From: Dryas octopetala
Lineage: Eukaryota; Streptophyta; Magnoliopsida; Rosales; Rosaceae
Direction: 5' to 3'
Assembly: GCA_963921425.1 (NCBI GenBank)
Contig: OY992836.1
Location: forward strand, 12,865,304 to 12,929,303
Length of the DNA stretch: 64,000 nt
Positions 23,516 to 35,545 of the stretch are shown one piece after another (position 1 is the first letter of the stretch; every line of letters begins with the position of its first letter). A program made the translations under genes and the position numbers. The notes beneath the pieces were generated by a model. It did not search any database and was not told the DNA's origin. It worked only from the letters and a program-made list of their open reading frames with translations.

Positions 23516-24738
23516 CAAGGAGTAAAATTTCGGTTTCGAGGAAATTTTCGAGGAAATTTCGATTTCGACAAAATTAGATAAAAACGACGGAAATTGCTAT
23601 CAAAACACGGAAATTTTGAATGAAATTTGACCATATGCTTATTTAACATATTATCTACTGTATTGATAAAAAACATTGAAAAAACTAAATTATATAGTAG
23701 GTTTTATGTAATATAAGATAAATATAATGCGCGCTGATGGTAAATACTGTTAAAAAAATAGGTCACGAATTAATAATTATATAAATAACACCTCACATTT
23801 GCTCAATCTGACCTATGTACCCCATTGTAAACTCTATTATTTTATTAATCTTCATATCCAAATACTAACTTGCTGTGTAGCCTGTGTTATGTCTTTTTTC
23901 GTTTTTTTACTAATATACCATATTATGTCTTTTTCATAATTTATGTTTACAATTAAACGAAACACCAAAATGACCAAATCAAACCCCAAATAAAATCTTA
24001 AATTTTTTTTTTCTTTCCAATTGTCTAAAGACTCCAAATCTCAATCTACCTTAAAAAAAAAAAAAAAAAAAAATTCTTTCATTTTTTTTTTCTCTTCTTT
24101 TTTTTTTTTTCCTTTTTTTTTTTCCTTTTTTTTTCCTTTTTTTTTCCTTTTCCTTTCTTTTTCTCTTCTTTTTTTTCTTTCCCTTTTCTTTTCTTCCCCC
24201 GTGATTCACGCCTACCCCCCTACCCCACTCATTCTCTCTCCTCCCTCTCTCTTTCTTTTTCTTTTTCTTCTTTTTTTTCTTCTTTCCTTCTTCTGTTCTT
24301 CACTTCTTCCTCCCTGCCCCCGTGATTAACCAGACTCCAGACCTCTTTTTTTTTTTTTTTTTTTCTTTCCTTCTTCAGTTCTCATCTTCTCTTTCTCTTT
24401 CCTAGTCCCTCACTCCCTCCTTCTCCATGTTCTCTTCTCTTTGCTCCATCTCCCTCTCCCTTCCCGATCTCCCTCTCTCCCTCCCCGGATCTCTTCTCTC
24501 CCTCCTTCGACGGCGCGCGCGGCTCTGTCTCTCCCTCCGGCGATGGTGACGGCGGCGGCTCTGCCTCTTTCCTTCCGATCTCAGCCTCCCCTCTCTCTCC
24601 GATCTCTATATCGAAAATTTCGCCGAAATTTCGGCGAAATTTTTCGAAATTTTTCGAAATTAATTTGGTATGGTGTTAAAATTTCCATACCCCTAAAAAA
24701 CGAAATTTTCGCCGAAAATTTCGAAATTTGACTCCTTG
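23516..24738. mobile_element. Non-autonomous hAT-type element (1.2 kb) with perfect 8-bp target duplication
   Basis: The ends CAAGGAGT and ACTCCTTG are perfect 8-bp inverted repeats and fit the YARNG rule of hAT elements. CCTACCTC is duplicated on both sides (23508-23515 and 24739-24746). The subterminal regions are made of AAATTTCG/CGAAATTT units (23525-23570 and 24610-24730). Between them lies a ~500-bp pyrimidine-rich block (24050-24540). No transposase is present. Confidence 0.85.
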
Positions 24739-25081
24739 CCTACCTCTTTTGCTCTAAATATGGTAAAATCTTCTATTGCATACATATAACTAGGTGTGCA
24801 ATATTGGGCAGGTCCGGTTAGTTAGAAAGCCAACCAATGCTCAATCTGCATTTCACAATTCGGGCTCGTGTTCGTGTTCGAGTTTGGGTTTGGCTTGGTG
24901 AAGAATTATTGAAATTAACCAACCATAACTCATAAAAAATATTGAGTGGAGCCGAGTTCCCCGAATTGATTAGATTGTCCTCAACCCATAGCTTGCTATT
25001 GTTGAAACCAACCATAGAACAATAGCTTGCTATTGCTACTTTCCATTGCCCAAGGTGACTTGCCGTGAGATTCATTCATTA

Positions 25082-25316
25082 TTTGTGGACTTTTGGTGGT
25101 CGAAGGCTCAAAATAAGCAGGGTATTCATTGGGCCAAATGAGAAGTTCTTGGTCGTAGTAAGAAAGATGGTGGGTTTGGCTTTCGAGACTTAGAAGCTTT
25201 TAATAAAGCACTTGCAAAGTTGGGTTGGCAGTTAGTCACTTTTTTGAAAAGCTTAATGGCTCGGATGCTTCGTGCTAGGTACTTTCCATGTGCAAATTTT
25301 TTGGTAGTTAGGGAGC
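25082..25316 (+). pseudogene. LINE (L1-type) reverse transcriptase C-terminal fragment, broken
   Basis: One reading frame gives DFWW, then HWAK, a stop, EVLGRSKKDGGFGFRDLEAF, then KLGWQL and RARYFP. This is the conserved region after the reverse transcriptase domain of plant L1-like LINEs (WxxL.RPKxxGGLGFRDLEAFN ... AKxGWRL). A TGA replaces the expected Trp codon after HWAK, and a Leu-Ala pair is shortened. Neither an ORF1 nor the polymerase domain is nearby, so this is an isolated dead fragment. Confidence 0.8.
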
Positions 25317-26892
25317 TTTTAAAATTAAGAACAATTTGGAATGAACAAATGTAAAAATAATTGAAATGACTCAAGTTACGAATTAAAATTCTCAATGTAC
25401 GACTTATGATGTCCTAAAAAACGACTTGAGATGCCCTAAAGTACGGGTTGAGATCCTCTAAAAAAATACTTAGAAAGCGTCAATGCTTGACTTTGGATGT
25501 TCCTAGGAACAATTTGGAATGAATAAATGTAAAAATAATTGAAATGACTCAAACTACAAATCAAAATTCTCAATGTAAGACTTGAGATGCCTAGAAAATG
25601 CAAACCTGAAATTGGGTCTTTAGTGGCTCATCAACTATCGTTACTTAAACATATTCCTATTGGAGATTATGGAAATAATAAATTCAGTATGAATATGAGG
25701 AATAGCAAATAGCAACACAAAATGAATGAGATAGAAAGAGAAGGAGATAACTCCAATTCATTAAATTGGAACTGCAAAAGGCTCACTAACCTTTTAAGAT
25801 AGGTTATTCCTAGCTAGATTGATCACAAATAAGGAAAATGAAAAAATAACTAAGAACTAAGAACTAAGAAATGCATAAGCTTTTTTATCAAAAAAAAAAA
25901 ATGTTGTTTATAAAGAAATTCAACATGACACCCACAAAAAATAAAATAAAATAAACTTTTTGAATCAAGTCTATCATGCACACCCAAACTAAAAAGATAC
26001 ACTCATCAATAGAGATAACCTTTTTGGTGGAAACTATACCTCAACTTGGAGTAATAGAATTGAAAAGAAGTTTGGGAGGGAAGAAAACAGAGAATAACTT
26101 GAAGCTTGCTTTCAATCTGGGGCTTGATTGATTTTGAAAGTGTGAGCAACTGAATATCAGTTCAAATGTGGGAAATTGGGAATGAAGAAGATAGTGTGGG
26201 AAACCTGCATTGGTGTCGCAGCTCCTTCCCAAGTTGCAGTTGATTTCTCCATTGTTCTTATTTTTTTTTTTTGGTAATAATATTGCTATTGTTCTACTGA
26301 TTAGGAGAGTGGGTTATGATATCCCAAACGTGGGAACTCTTTTTTTTTTTTTTTTTTTTTTTTAAGTATATTACCTTTTTAAGCCTTCAGAAATACATTC
26401 TGAGTTTTTTGTAAGTTGTGTTACTTTTAAGATTTCCAAAAATCAAAGTGTTTTTTTTTTTTAAAAAAAATCTGTTAAATACTGTTTTACCAGTATGCCT
26501 TGATTATATTAGATTGTTTGTTAATAGCTTTTATTTAAGCGGGGGTATTTTTGGGTATTTTGAAAGTTTAACCTTACTCTATCTTCTCCCTGTACGTATA
26601 CTAGTCTCATGACACGTCTTTGCACATGTCAATTGACATTTTACTGGTTTTTTTTTTTTGGTATTTTATAATCATTATTTTATAACTTCCCACAACTTTT
26701 TTCACATTTTAAAGTGGTGATGTGTGTTTTTTTATTTTTTTTTTAATTTTATTTTAATGATTGTATTTTACAATTATAGTCTCATTTATTAGTTTTTTTT
26801 ATGTGACTGTTTAGTTCAATAACAGATATTTTAGGTAATCCTATTTTTAGTGAAGTCTATAACACTAAACTATTTTTCTAGCTTTTTTATAA
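25317..26892. other. Intergenic, no gene seen
   Basis: Contains a pair of ~100-bp diverged direct repeats: 'acaatttggaatgaa ... tgtaaaaataattgaaatgactc' occurs at about 25330 and 25508. Otherwise AT-rich with several T- and A-tracts. Confidence 0.45.
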
Positions 26893-26901
26893 TAATAAAG
26901 A

Positions 26902-29900
26902 GGCTTAATTGTAATTATATACTCCAACTGTCCATTTACAACTAGGTATCCCATCTTCAAAAACTGATGCTGAGGTACCCCTCATTCGAATAAGCGGTAC
27001 TAAAGACCTCTATTAGTTTTTCCGTCAACAACTCCATTAAACTCTTACGTGGCACTGATGTGGTAGGGCATAATAGTAATTTCGACTCTTTTTTTTTTTG
27101 ACAAAAAAATAATTAAAAGTTTGTATATTTTAAGTTTTTAACAATTTAAATTTAATTAAAAAACAGAAAAATGAAAAAAAAAATAAGGGTTTTTTTTTTT
27201 AAAGTCCATTTTTTAAAATTTACTATTCATCCGGTCCAAGCGCTACAGTAAAATACTGTAGCGGCCCACTTTTTAAAAAACCGGTGCTACAGTAACAGCG
27301 CTACAGTGTTTTTAAAATGCCATTTTTCCCTTTTTTTTTTTTTTCCATTTCAGTACCAATTGGTACATAAACTACCCAAAAAAAACAAATAATAATTTAT
27401 GTATTTTCATGTCATAAAACATGTTAAATAATAACCAATATAAAATACAAAAAATCAAGATGAGGCATCCATAATCTTTTACGTTTTAATAGTAAATATA
27501 ATTGTTACTATCGAATAGTAACAATCATCTATTGCTACTGTCGGGCAGTGGCAATCAATTATTATCATTGTTTGATAATAACAATCACTTATTGCTACTG
27601 TCTGGCAGTAACAATCAGAAATTGATACTGTCTTACAGTAACAATCACCTGTTGAAGATAACTAATATATCTTGTTATCGTCATACAATAACAATCACCA
27701 AAATTCAAACCATAGAAAATTACAAAATTCAGAGAGTAACAATCACCTGATTGCTACTGTCACACAGTAACAATCACTTGATTGCTACTGTCACACAGTA
27801 ATCTTTTATGTTTTAATAATAAATATAATTGTTATTATCGAATAGTAACAATCACCTATTGCTACTGTCTGACAGTAATAATCACATATTGCTACTGCCT
27901 GACAGTAATAATCACCTACTGCTAATAACAATCACATATTGCTACTGCCCGGCAGTAACAATCACATATTGCTAGCAATCACCTATTGCTACTGTCCGAC
28001 AGTAGCAATCACCTATTGCTACTGCACAACAGTGGCAATCAAGTATTGTTATTGTTTGATAATAACAATAACAATAAATTAGATAATATAATTTAAACTT
28101 AATACAATCACTGTGAAAGCATAAATAACTAAATGAATTATAAACTTATGACACAATTACAACAAACTAAAACAGAATCACAATTCCGTTGAAAAAGAAA
28201 AATAACTTGAAACTTCCGGATATCCTTGTTCTTAACATGGCATTTCTGTCGAAAGAAAAATAGAAAGTTAAGTACTCAGCAAGAGCAAGACTGATAAATG
28301 CAAGCACATTAAAACAAGTGTGTGTGAATGCGCAAAAAATATGTAGAGAGAGCTACCTGGTTGCTCAAACATGGCTCTTCTTGCTTTTGGTTCAGGCAGA
28401 GGCACAATAATCTAATTTTTCATGGTCAATGGATAACTTGATTAAAATAATAACTGGATTCAAAATATGCATGATCATGTGAGAAATTGCCATCATATTG
28501 TGATACCTAACTAGAAGATAATGCAAACAAGGGCCAAAGGATGAGATACTGTAATCTACTGGAATTAAACATTTCCATGTTCTATACCATTATCAACTTC
28601 AATTAATTACAACTAAACCCAAAATAATTCGACATCTACCATATGGTGGTTTGCAACACAAATCCATTATCACCTAATAATAATTAGCAGCACTCAACAA
28701 ACTCATGCTCTGATAACGATTGCACAACTATATTTTTATTAGCAACATCTCAGTTTGTCATATCAATCCAACATAACAATCTTAATATATCACCTGGAGG
28801 TGTATGCTTGTATCATATTGGCTCTTCAAAGCATACTCATTGTATACACAGGCCTAGTAGGTGTGATGACAGTCACCTCGAAAATGCTTGTGAAAATGTT
28901 TCATAGTCAATATTTGTACTATTGGTTTTCTGTGTGTAAAGCTTAAGTGTTTTTGCTGAAATTTGTTTGTAATGGTTGATATTTCCAGAAAAAAAGGATA
29001 GTTGTCATGATAGGAATAGGATTTGGAGAATTATTTAAGGTAGCCTAGGGTTTCAAATTAGAAATTTTACAGTTACCAACAATCAAACTCAAATCAATTA
29101 CACTAACAAGTAGAAGATGTCAAGGGGAGAGAGTACATACCAAAATCGGCCGGAGCCGCCATCGGCCTCGTCGGAAAACAGGGAGAGAAGGCGCTGACTT
29201 CCAAGCTTCGATTTGCTGCAACTAGTGGTCGAATGAACGATCTAACCACACCATCAGACTCCTCTCAACGCAAGGAATATTCTGGTGGTCAGCAACAGTC
29301 GCACCGTCGTCGGAAAACAAGTTGATGGCGGCAAGCTGTCGATCTTCTTCTTTGAGTCGCCTCCTACAGAGGTCGTGGAGGTGAGAGAATGGCACCATAG
29401 AGTTCAGATTGACGAGAGGAATCGACTAGTGGTGGTTCGACACCTTGGTGTCGCCAGAAATTGCAGATCACCGGAGATGACAGTCGGCACTGGTGGTTCT
29501 CAAACTGTTCTCACAGTGGCTCATCTTCTCGCAATGGTTCTCAAGCCGTCGATCTTCTTCTTCAAGTCGCCACCTACGGAGGTCCTATACAGAAGAGAGA
29601 GATGAGGGTGAGGAGAGATAAATGAGAGAAATGAGAGAAATGAGAAAGGGAGAGGCAGAGAGACGGAGTGACAGACAGAGAATGATGGAGACGGAAGAGA
29701 GGACCGGTTTGGTATAAACTGGGTCTTCTTCAAAAACCAAAAAATGGCCTGGGTCTTAAAGGTATTAAGAGCCCAAATTTGGGTTTTATAATCATTAACT
29801 TAAAAAATAATAATCAATCACCAGACACTCAGCCCACACTTCCCCACCACCTAGCCCCGTCCACCCCCCTCCCCCGCCACCTAGCCCCCCAACCTAGCCC

Positions 29901-30424
29901 CACCCCACCCACCCACCCACCCACCTAGCCCCCTCCCCTCCCCCTCCCTCTCCGCCCAGCCCAACCCACCCCTTAACCCACGCCACCTAGCCGAAAAAAA
30001 TAAAAATAAATAAATAAATAGGGAAAGACAAATGTAAAAGGGGATAATACCTTTGTGGGGTTTTGGCAGCAAACAAGGCTCAAGTATAGGTTGGTGGGAA
30101 GAATTAGAGTTGAACATTGAAGAAGAAGGGGAGGGTTGATTTTTTGTTTTTTCATCTTTTCAGTTTATTTTATTTTATTTGTTTTTTAATTAATTTTTTT
30201 GTCCAAAAAAAAAAGATGAAATTACTATTATGCCCTGCCACGTCAGCATTTTATTGTTCATGTCAGCGCCACGTAGGCGTTTAACGGAGCTGTTGACGGA
30301 AAAACTAACGGAGGTATCTTAGTGCCGCTTATTCATATTAGGGGCACTTTAGCGCCAATTTTTTAAGATGAGGTATATAGTTGTAAATGAACTCAAAGTT
30401 GGGGGATATAATTGCAATTAAGCC
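26902..30424. mobile_element. 3.5-kb Mutator-like element with perfect 9-bp target duplication
   Basis: The element begins GGCTTAATTGTAATTATAT and ends with the inverted match ATATAATTGCAATTAAGCC. The terminal inverted repeats are about 220-250 bp and similar along their length (for example AGTTTTTCCGTCAACA and TGTTGACGGAAAAACT). TAATAAAGA is duplicated exactly at 26893-26901 and 30425-30433. No transposase is visible, so it is non-autonomous. The interior carries a palindromic tandem array (27490-28075). Near 29100-29620 it also holds a gene-like, less AT-rich stretch with a 37-bp direct repeat (29338 and 29548). That stretch could be captured host sequence, but I do not recognise it. The right end lies 268 bp upstream of the helicase-like start codon. 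Confidence 0.9.
27490..28075. repeat. Tandem array of ~30-bp palindromic units inside the MULE
   Basis: About fifteen imperfect copies of a unit of the form ATTGCTACTGTC-NN-GACAGTAACAATCAC. Each unit is itself a dyad, because TTGYTACTG pairs with CAGTARCAA. A higher-order copy of the array start recurs after ~320 bp: TAATCTTTTACGTTTTAATA at ~27474 and TAATCTTTTATGTTTTAATA at ~27790. There are no cas-like genes. Confidence 0.85.
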
Positions 30425-30691
30425 TAATAAAGATAGATGGAAATGTATATAGATAAAAAAAAAAAAAAAAAAAAAAACGTAATTAATGACTCACGTCACT
30501 CACGTGTTACAGGAGCAAAATTATTCAGTAAAATTGATTAAAGTAAATAAACAAATAAACAAATATACTCACCGAAAAAAAAAAAAAAAAAAAAAGTAAA
30601 TAAACAAATATTCTGAAAGCTACGAGAAGAGGATTCGCATCTAGCGCGAGGAAGACGAAGAAGAGTGACAGTTTGGTTGAAACTTGGAAGC

Positions 30692-32574
30692 ATGGCGATA
30701 GACGCCAATGAAGCTCCCTCTCCTCCATGTCCCTCTCCTTCCCATTTCAGGTTTCATTCATTTTCATCTTCGAATTTTTTGTTTTCAATTTTTTAAAATT
30801 TTTCAATATTATTCACAAAGAAAGTGTTGTTGGGTTGCAGTCAACAGCGCCACTTCTATCTCGCCGTCGACAGGCTCCAGTTCAAGATGGTCCCTTTCTT
30901 CGTTCCCCCTTTATATATTTATTGAAAGCATCGTAATTTTGCTTTTAAAGAAGTGAACTTGTGATTTTGTGAATTGAATCGAGCAGGAGACATTGATGGA
31001 CCTGTTGGGCGTGGCAGGGAGGCGTCCGTGTCTACCCATGGTGCTCTGTTGCAGCTCACGTGACGAGCTCGACGCCGTCAGCTCCGCCGTCGCAAACGTC
31101 CCCTATATCTCTTTAGCTTCTCTGGTAATTTTCTGTTAGAATTATACCCATTATTTTTGATTCATTCTGTTATTACCCGTGTTCTCTAACATTGTTAATG
31201 TTTTCGAGTTGTGTTAATGTTTGAATCTTGGAATTTTCGAGTTGTGTTAATGTTTTCTAATATAGCCTGCGTATCATATCTTATATCCCAGTACAGTGAC
31301 CTTGCTGAAGCAGACCGAACTTCTATATTAGAGCACTTTTGGCAAGCAACAATGAGGTGGAACCCAGAAGTCAGTGCTCAATCAGCAGATGACAGTGAAC
31401 CTGTGAAAGATGAACAAAAATCTCATATGATTGTTGCAACAGATGCATGCCTTCCACTTCTATCATCTGGAGAGTCACCTATTTCTGCGCACGTCCTTAT
31501 AAATTATGAATTACCAACAAAGAAGGTGCAGTTCTTATTCTTCCTTTGGGATTTAATATGTGGTGCAAGTGCTTGCATTCTTTTAAATTTGCAATTACTC
31601 TTGTGCATTTGACTCCTTTGGTAACTGTTGGGTATTCCAAGTTCAATGTAGATGCCACATTTTGTACTTTTGCAGTTATATTCTAAAATTAATGACTTGC
31701 AAAATTCCTGAGGACCTGTGGTCTTGGTTCACTGTTTTAAAGTTGGTTATTCCAAGTTTAGTGCATTGAGAAGGCTCAGACAATAGGCATACTCAAAGAA
31801 CTGAAAACATTGGCAAGTTTGTCTAATTGTCAGATTGCAAGGGTTGCAATATTTTGCCAGTTCATTGGGTATTCTTGTAAACTTTTCTTCATCAGCTTAT
31901 ATGGGGGCACCATTGAGCATTTTAAGACTGCTGCCTTTATTGAGCCTTCACAATCTACCTTATGTTTCATCATCTGCACCTAGAAGATGCCATTGAAGCT
32001 TTCATAAGAAGGGAAGCATGACTGTCATTCTTAAGTTTAATTTCCCTCCAGTAATTGTGTGTACTTACTTTAATTGTCCTTTGTGTACTAGGCCTTGTGG
32101 CACTTTTAGAGCTCATAGCTATATGCCATCCTCGAGGTCATTGACAATTGCCAATTCTATTTTCCTAAAATTGTAATCATGTGTCTGCACATGTTTGCCT
32201 CTACTATGCATTACTCACTGCTTCCCTTTGATTTTTCTTGTATTTGATTCCTTCTTCGCAATCTTTTTGTGCAGGAAACATATATGAGGCGGATGGCTAC
32301 ATGTTTGGCTGCAGGTTCTTCTACCATGCTTTACTCCTTTGTTAGTTGGTATGGGGTTTGCAATCTTGCAATAACTTCATATAAAATATGTGCAGATGGG
32401 ATTGTTATCAATATGGTTGTTGGGGGTGAGGTGGTAACTCTCAAGAGTATTGAAGAAAGCAGCAGCCTGGTCATAGCCGAGATGCCCATAAATGTAAGTT
32501 CATCCTTTGCTTAATGTTTCCAAAATTCGTTTAGCTGTCCTGTTCTTTTCTATCATCAGGCTATACACTACTCC

Positions 32575-32630
<56 letters not shown>

Positions 32631-32701
32631 CACTCACACTCTTAGACTCATTTTGATATGATATATGATTTATCGTATTGCAGATTTCTGAGATTTTATA
32701 A
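30692..32701 (+). CDS. eIF4A-type helicase C-terminal-domain-only protein (211 residues), seven exons
   Basis: Exons: 30692-30750, 30841-30889, 30987-31124, 31292-31525, 32275-32314, 32396-32493 and 32684-32701. Phases agree to 636 nt with GT-AG introns; the donor after 30889 (GTCCCT) is weak. After MAIDANEAPSPPC and AVDRLQFKMETLMDLLG, residues ~50-211 align with the second RecA lobe of eIF4A. LPMVLCCSSRDELDAV matches motif IV, SHMIVATDACLPL ... AHVLINYELP matches motif V, and ETYMRRMATCLAADGIVINMV stands where [21 protein letters not shown] would be. The HRxGRxxR motif VI is therefore destroyed and the whole ATPase lobe is absent, so it cannot be an active helicase. It may instead be a binding partner or regulator. 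Intron 6 holds a (CT)n(CA)n microsatellite (32575-32628). Confidence 0.8.
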
Positions 32702-33529
32702 ACACATGATCTGCTGTGCCAGAGGACGAGTTAGAGGACAAGATCCCTTGTACTCTCTCTGGTGGTTGAAGCACTTGAAACGTGATATGGTACTCTTTGA
32801 GCAGTTACAATGATACCAAATTTATACTGTCGTGTCATTTTAGACGTGACTTAGTTTTGTATCACTTGCTTCCTACAGTATACGTAATGGGTTATTTAAC
32901 CTAATAGATGGAATGAAAGACAGTAGTTGGCTAGAAAATCCCCATGATGTTTACATATTGTTGCATTGTATATTGTACACTTTTACTTTTAAGTGCCCGG
33001 ATGCAATTGATGTCAAGTGGTCAAATGCTCAATATCATTGTTTGTAACACATCTAAACAGAACGAGATTGAAATAAGTTTAAAACGTGAAAATTTTTTTC
33101 ATTTTTAAGTTTGGAAGGGAGTTTTTAACATTTAAGTATAGTTACAACCCAATTTTTTTTTTTCCAGTGAATACTTGATGGGATCCATGAAGGATCCATC
33201 TATATGAAAGACTTTGGGTAAAAAAAAATTGGGCATCTATTACTCTAAAGAGTCTTCCATTATGAAAACAACACGCCTTCTCACATATGATGTTATTTAA
33301 CCTAAACACGCACACAACTGTTTGGGTGATATTGCGGCGTGTGTGGCCATTTGGCCGTATGCACTCTAAATACCATATAGAAATAGGAGCATCCAACCTA
33401 TGACGACTAATGAGTGGGGAGGAGGCTGGTGAGCTCTTATACTAATCCTTCATAAGTTTCTTCTTGTTGTTGGTCCTCCATATTAATTAGCACCGGTGAG
33501 TTCTCTTGCTCTCTTTGCTTGTACTGTCC
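32702..33529. other. 3' flank of the helicase-like gene, no further gene
   Basis: The first ~150 bp may be 3' UTR. The remainder is AT-rich with no recognisable content. Confidence 0.45.
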
Positions 33530-33990
33530 AATCTGTTTTTATCAATGCGATAATCATCAGGCCAAACAATACGAATACAAACACGAAATGGAAAAAACCT
33601 TTTTAAATGCACTAGCATGAAATGTATACTACTCAAATTTCTACAAAAAACCATTTGTTGGGAAAAACATTACATCTTGTGCTCGTGCTCGCGTCCTTGC
33701 ATTTAGAAAGGTTTTTCCATTTCGTGTTCGTGCTTATGTTGTTTGTCTTGATGGTGACCTTGCTGATTAGAACAGCTTGGACAATAAAGGCAGAGAGAGC
33801 ATGAGAGCTCACCGGTGCTAATTAATGGAGGACCAAGCACAAGAAAAATCTACGAAGGATTAGTATCCATTGTGCAAGAAAATTGGGCATCAAGTATAGT
33901 CACACACTTTCATCTTTTTTACGGTTGATATTTTTCTTTTATTTTTTTTAAAGGTTTTGTTTGTTAAAATTGTATATTTTAGTCGAGCTA
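33530..33990. pseudogene. Inverted pair of MATE gene-tail fragments
   Basis: 33620-33990 reads on the plus strand like the decayed last codons and 3' flank of the MATE gene (GATGGTGACC..., GCAGAGAGAGCATGAGAGCTCACCGG, then AAGCTTTGGACCGCA). The block 33535-33615 is an inverted copy of its first part (GGAAAAAACCTTTTTAAATGC against GTGCATTTAGAAAGGTTTTTCC). The frame is broken and there is no intact domain. Confidence 0.7.
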
Positions 33991-34452
33991 AAAAGCTTTG
34001 GACCGCAGAAGTTTAGGGTGATGTTCAAATTCACTAACTATATCGTTGACAAGATCTCTTACCATAAAAGATTTGATTCAATGTTTCATGCCTATTTTGT
34101 GCAATCCAAATAAGATTCGTTCATTGTTTTTAGTGTAATTGTGTGTCAGTCAATTCTTGTTTTACAACTTTTTATGAGTTGAAAAATAAATCATGTATCG
34201 ACGAGATCTTATTATGTTTTATTGAGCTAGAAATACTTGGCCGTGCATTTAAGAAACCATACACAAAACTCTATTTGCATTTAACTTAATTGGTATTGTT
34301 CCATCAACTCTCCATGATCTCTCTTTAAGAGAAACCATGCCCCTGCACCGCGTATGTATGTTTCAACACAGGAAGTTTAAAGACATGCAAAAGATATGAT
34401 ATATAGCAATTTGAAATGGTGCCATCTGGCATGTAGTTCACCATATACACAC

Positions 34453-34455
<3 letters not shown>

Positions 34456-34489
<34 letters not shown>
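34456..34489. repeat. (GA)n microsatellite
   Basis: About 34 bp of GA dinucleotides followed by a short G run. Confidence 0.9.
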
Positions 34490-34492
<3 letters not shown>

Positions 34493-34977
34493 GTGCATAT
34501 GTGCCCATCGTAGTCCATATGAAATTGATGGCAAGTTCTAATTATCTTATCTGTATTGGTTTTGGGATGACCTGCATGCAAAGCTATAATTAAGCTTGGC
34601 TACAAGGATATATGCATATATGGTTTCTCAAAAAGGACAGAATTCATATATTAAGCTTGGTAAAAGTCTTAAGGTAAGAATACTTGGAAGCAAGGGCGGA
34701 GTCATGAATTTTGAAAATGGGGGGCCATGTATAATATTACCTTAAATTCTAATGACTATTAATTTTTTTTTACCTCTAGCCACAATTATATTATAAATTT
34801 CCTGAAAAATGAAGATCTAAATAAAATCTTATAAATTGAACCTCATTTTTAACAAACTTTAACATAAATAAATATAAATTAATTAAAAATATACAATAAT
34901 ACAACAAAAAAAGAAACACACCGTACGTGTTGAGTTTGATGCAAACTGTAGAACAAAAGAAAAATAAATTAGGGTCC

Positions 34978-35359
34978 GAGCAACTCCAATCCTCTCTCAA
35001 ACATTTCCCTAAATTTATATTTGAGGAAAAATGATTCAAAATTAACTCACCTCCAATCATTTCCAAACTTTCCCTATATTTGAGATTTCCCTAAAACTTT
35101 CACCAAATCAAGTTGGATGGACAAATCAAGTTGTTTGAGATTTTTCAAGGAAAACAAATATTGAGGGAAGTAGGTTTTGGAGGGAATAAATACATAAATG
35201 ATATTTTTAGGATAAGATGATGGACATTTTAAAAAAGATTTTGGAAAAAGTTTAACATTACTATCGGAGTACTCTTCCTTAAATTTAACTTTTTAGTGTT
35301 TACTAATCAAATTTATCAACAAATTTGAGGAATATATAGAGGAAAGATTGGAGATGCTC
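34978..35359. mobile_element. MITE with GAGCAWCTCCAATC termini
   Basis: A 382-bp segment that starts GAGCAACTCCAATCCTCTC and ends with an inverted match (GATTGGAGATGCTC). The inside is AT-rich with repeated inverted TTTGAGG/CCTCAAA-type motifs and no coding frame. Ends of this type are common in plant MITEs. The flanking target duplication is unclear, so the superfamily is left open. Confidence 0.65.
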
Positions 35360-35545
35360 TCATTTCATTTCTTGTAAGAATAAAACTAAAAAAAAAGAAT
35401 AAAAAAAGAATAAAACTAAAATTGTAGGAAATATATTAATTTAGTGCAATATTAATTTCAAGGAGTTAAGGACTAAAAAATTATTAATAAAAAAGACAAA
35501 AAATTGGGCTAACTAGCTCTTGATTGGGTGGGCAATATACATTTA

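Noticed and set aside
24021..24731. Plus-strand frames rich in Phe, Ser, Pro and Leu
   Set aside because: They arise from the pyrimidine-rich interior of the hAT-type element at 23516-24738.
27490..28075. Regularly spaced ~30-bp palindromic repeats resembling a CRISPR array
   Set aside because: There are no unique spacers of constant length, the units drift continuously, the array lies inside a plant MULE, and the sequence is a eukaryotic nuclear genome.
29881..30117. Minus-strand frame with a Gly/Trp-rich tail
   Set aside because: It is a translation of a CCCACCCACC-rich low-complexity block inside the MULE.
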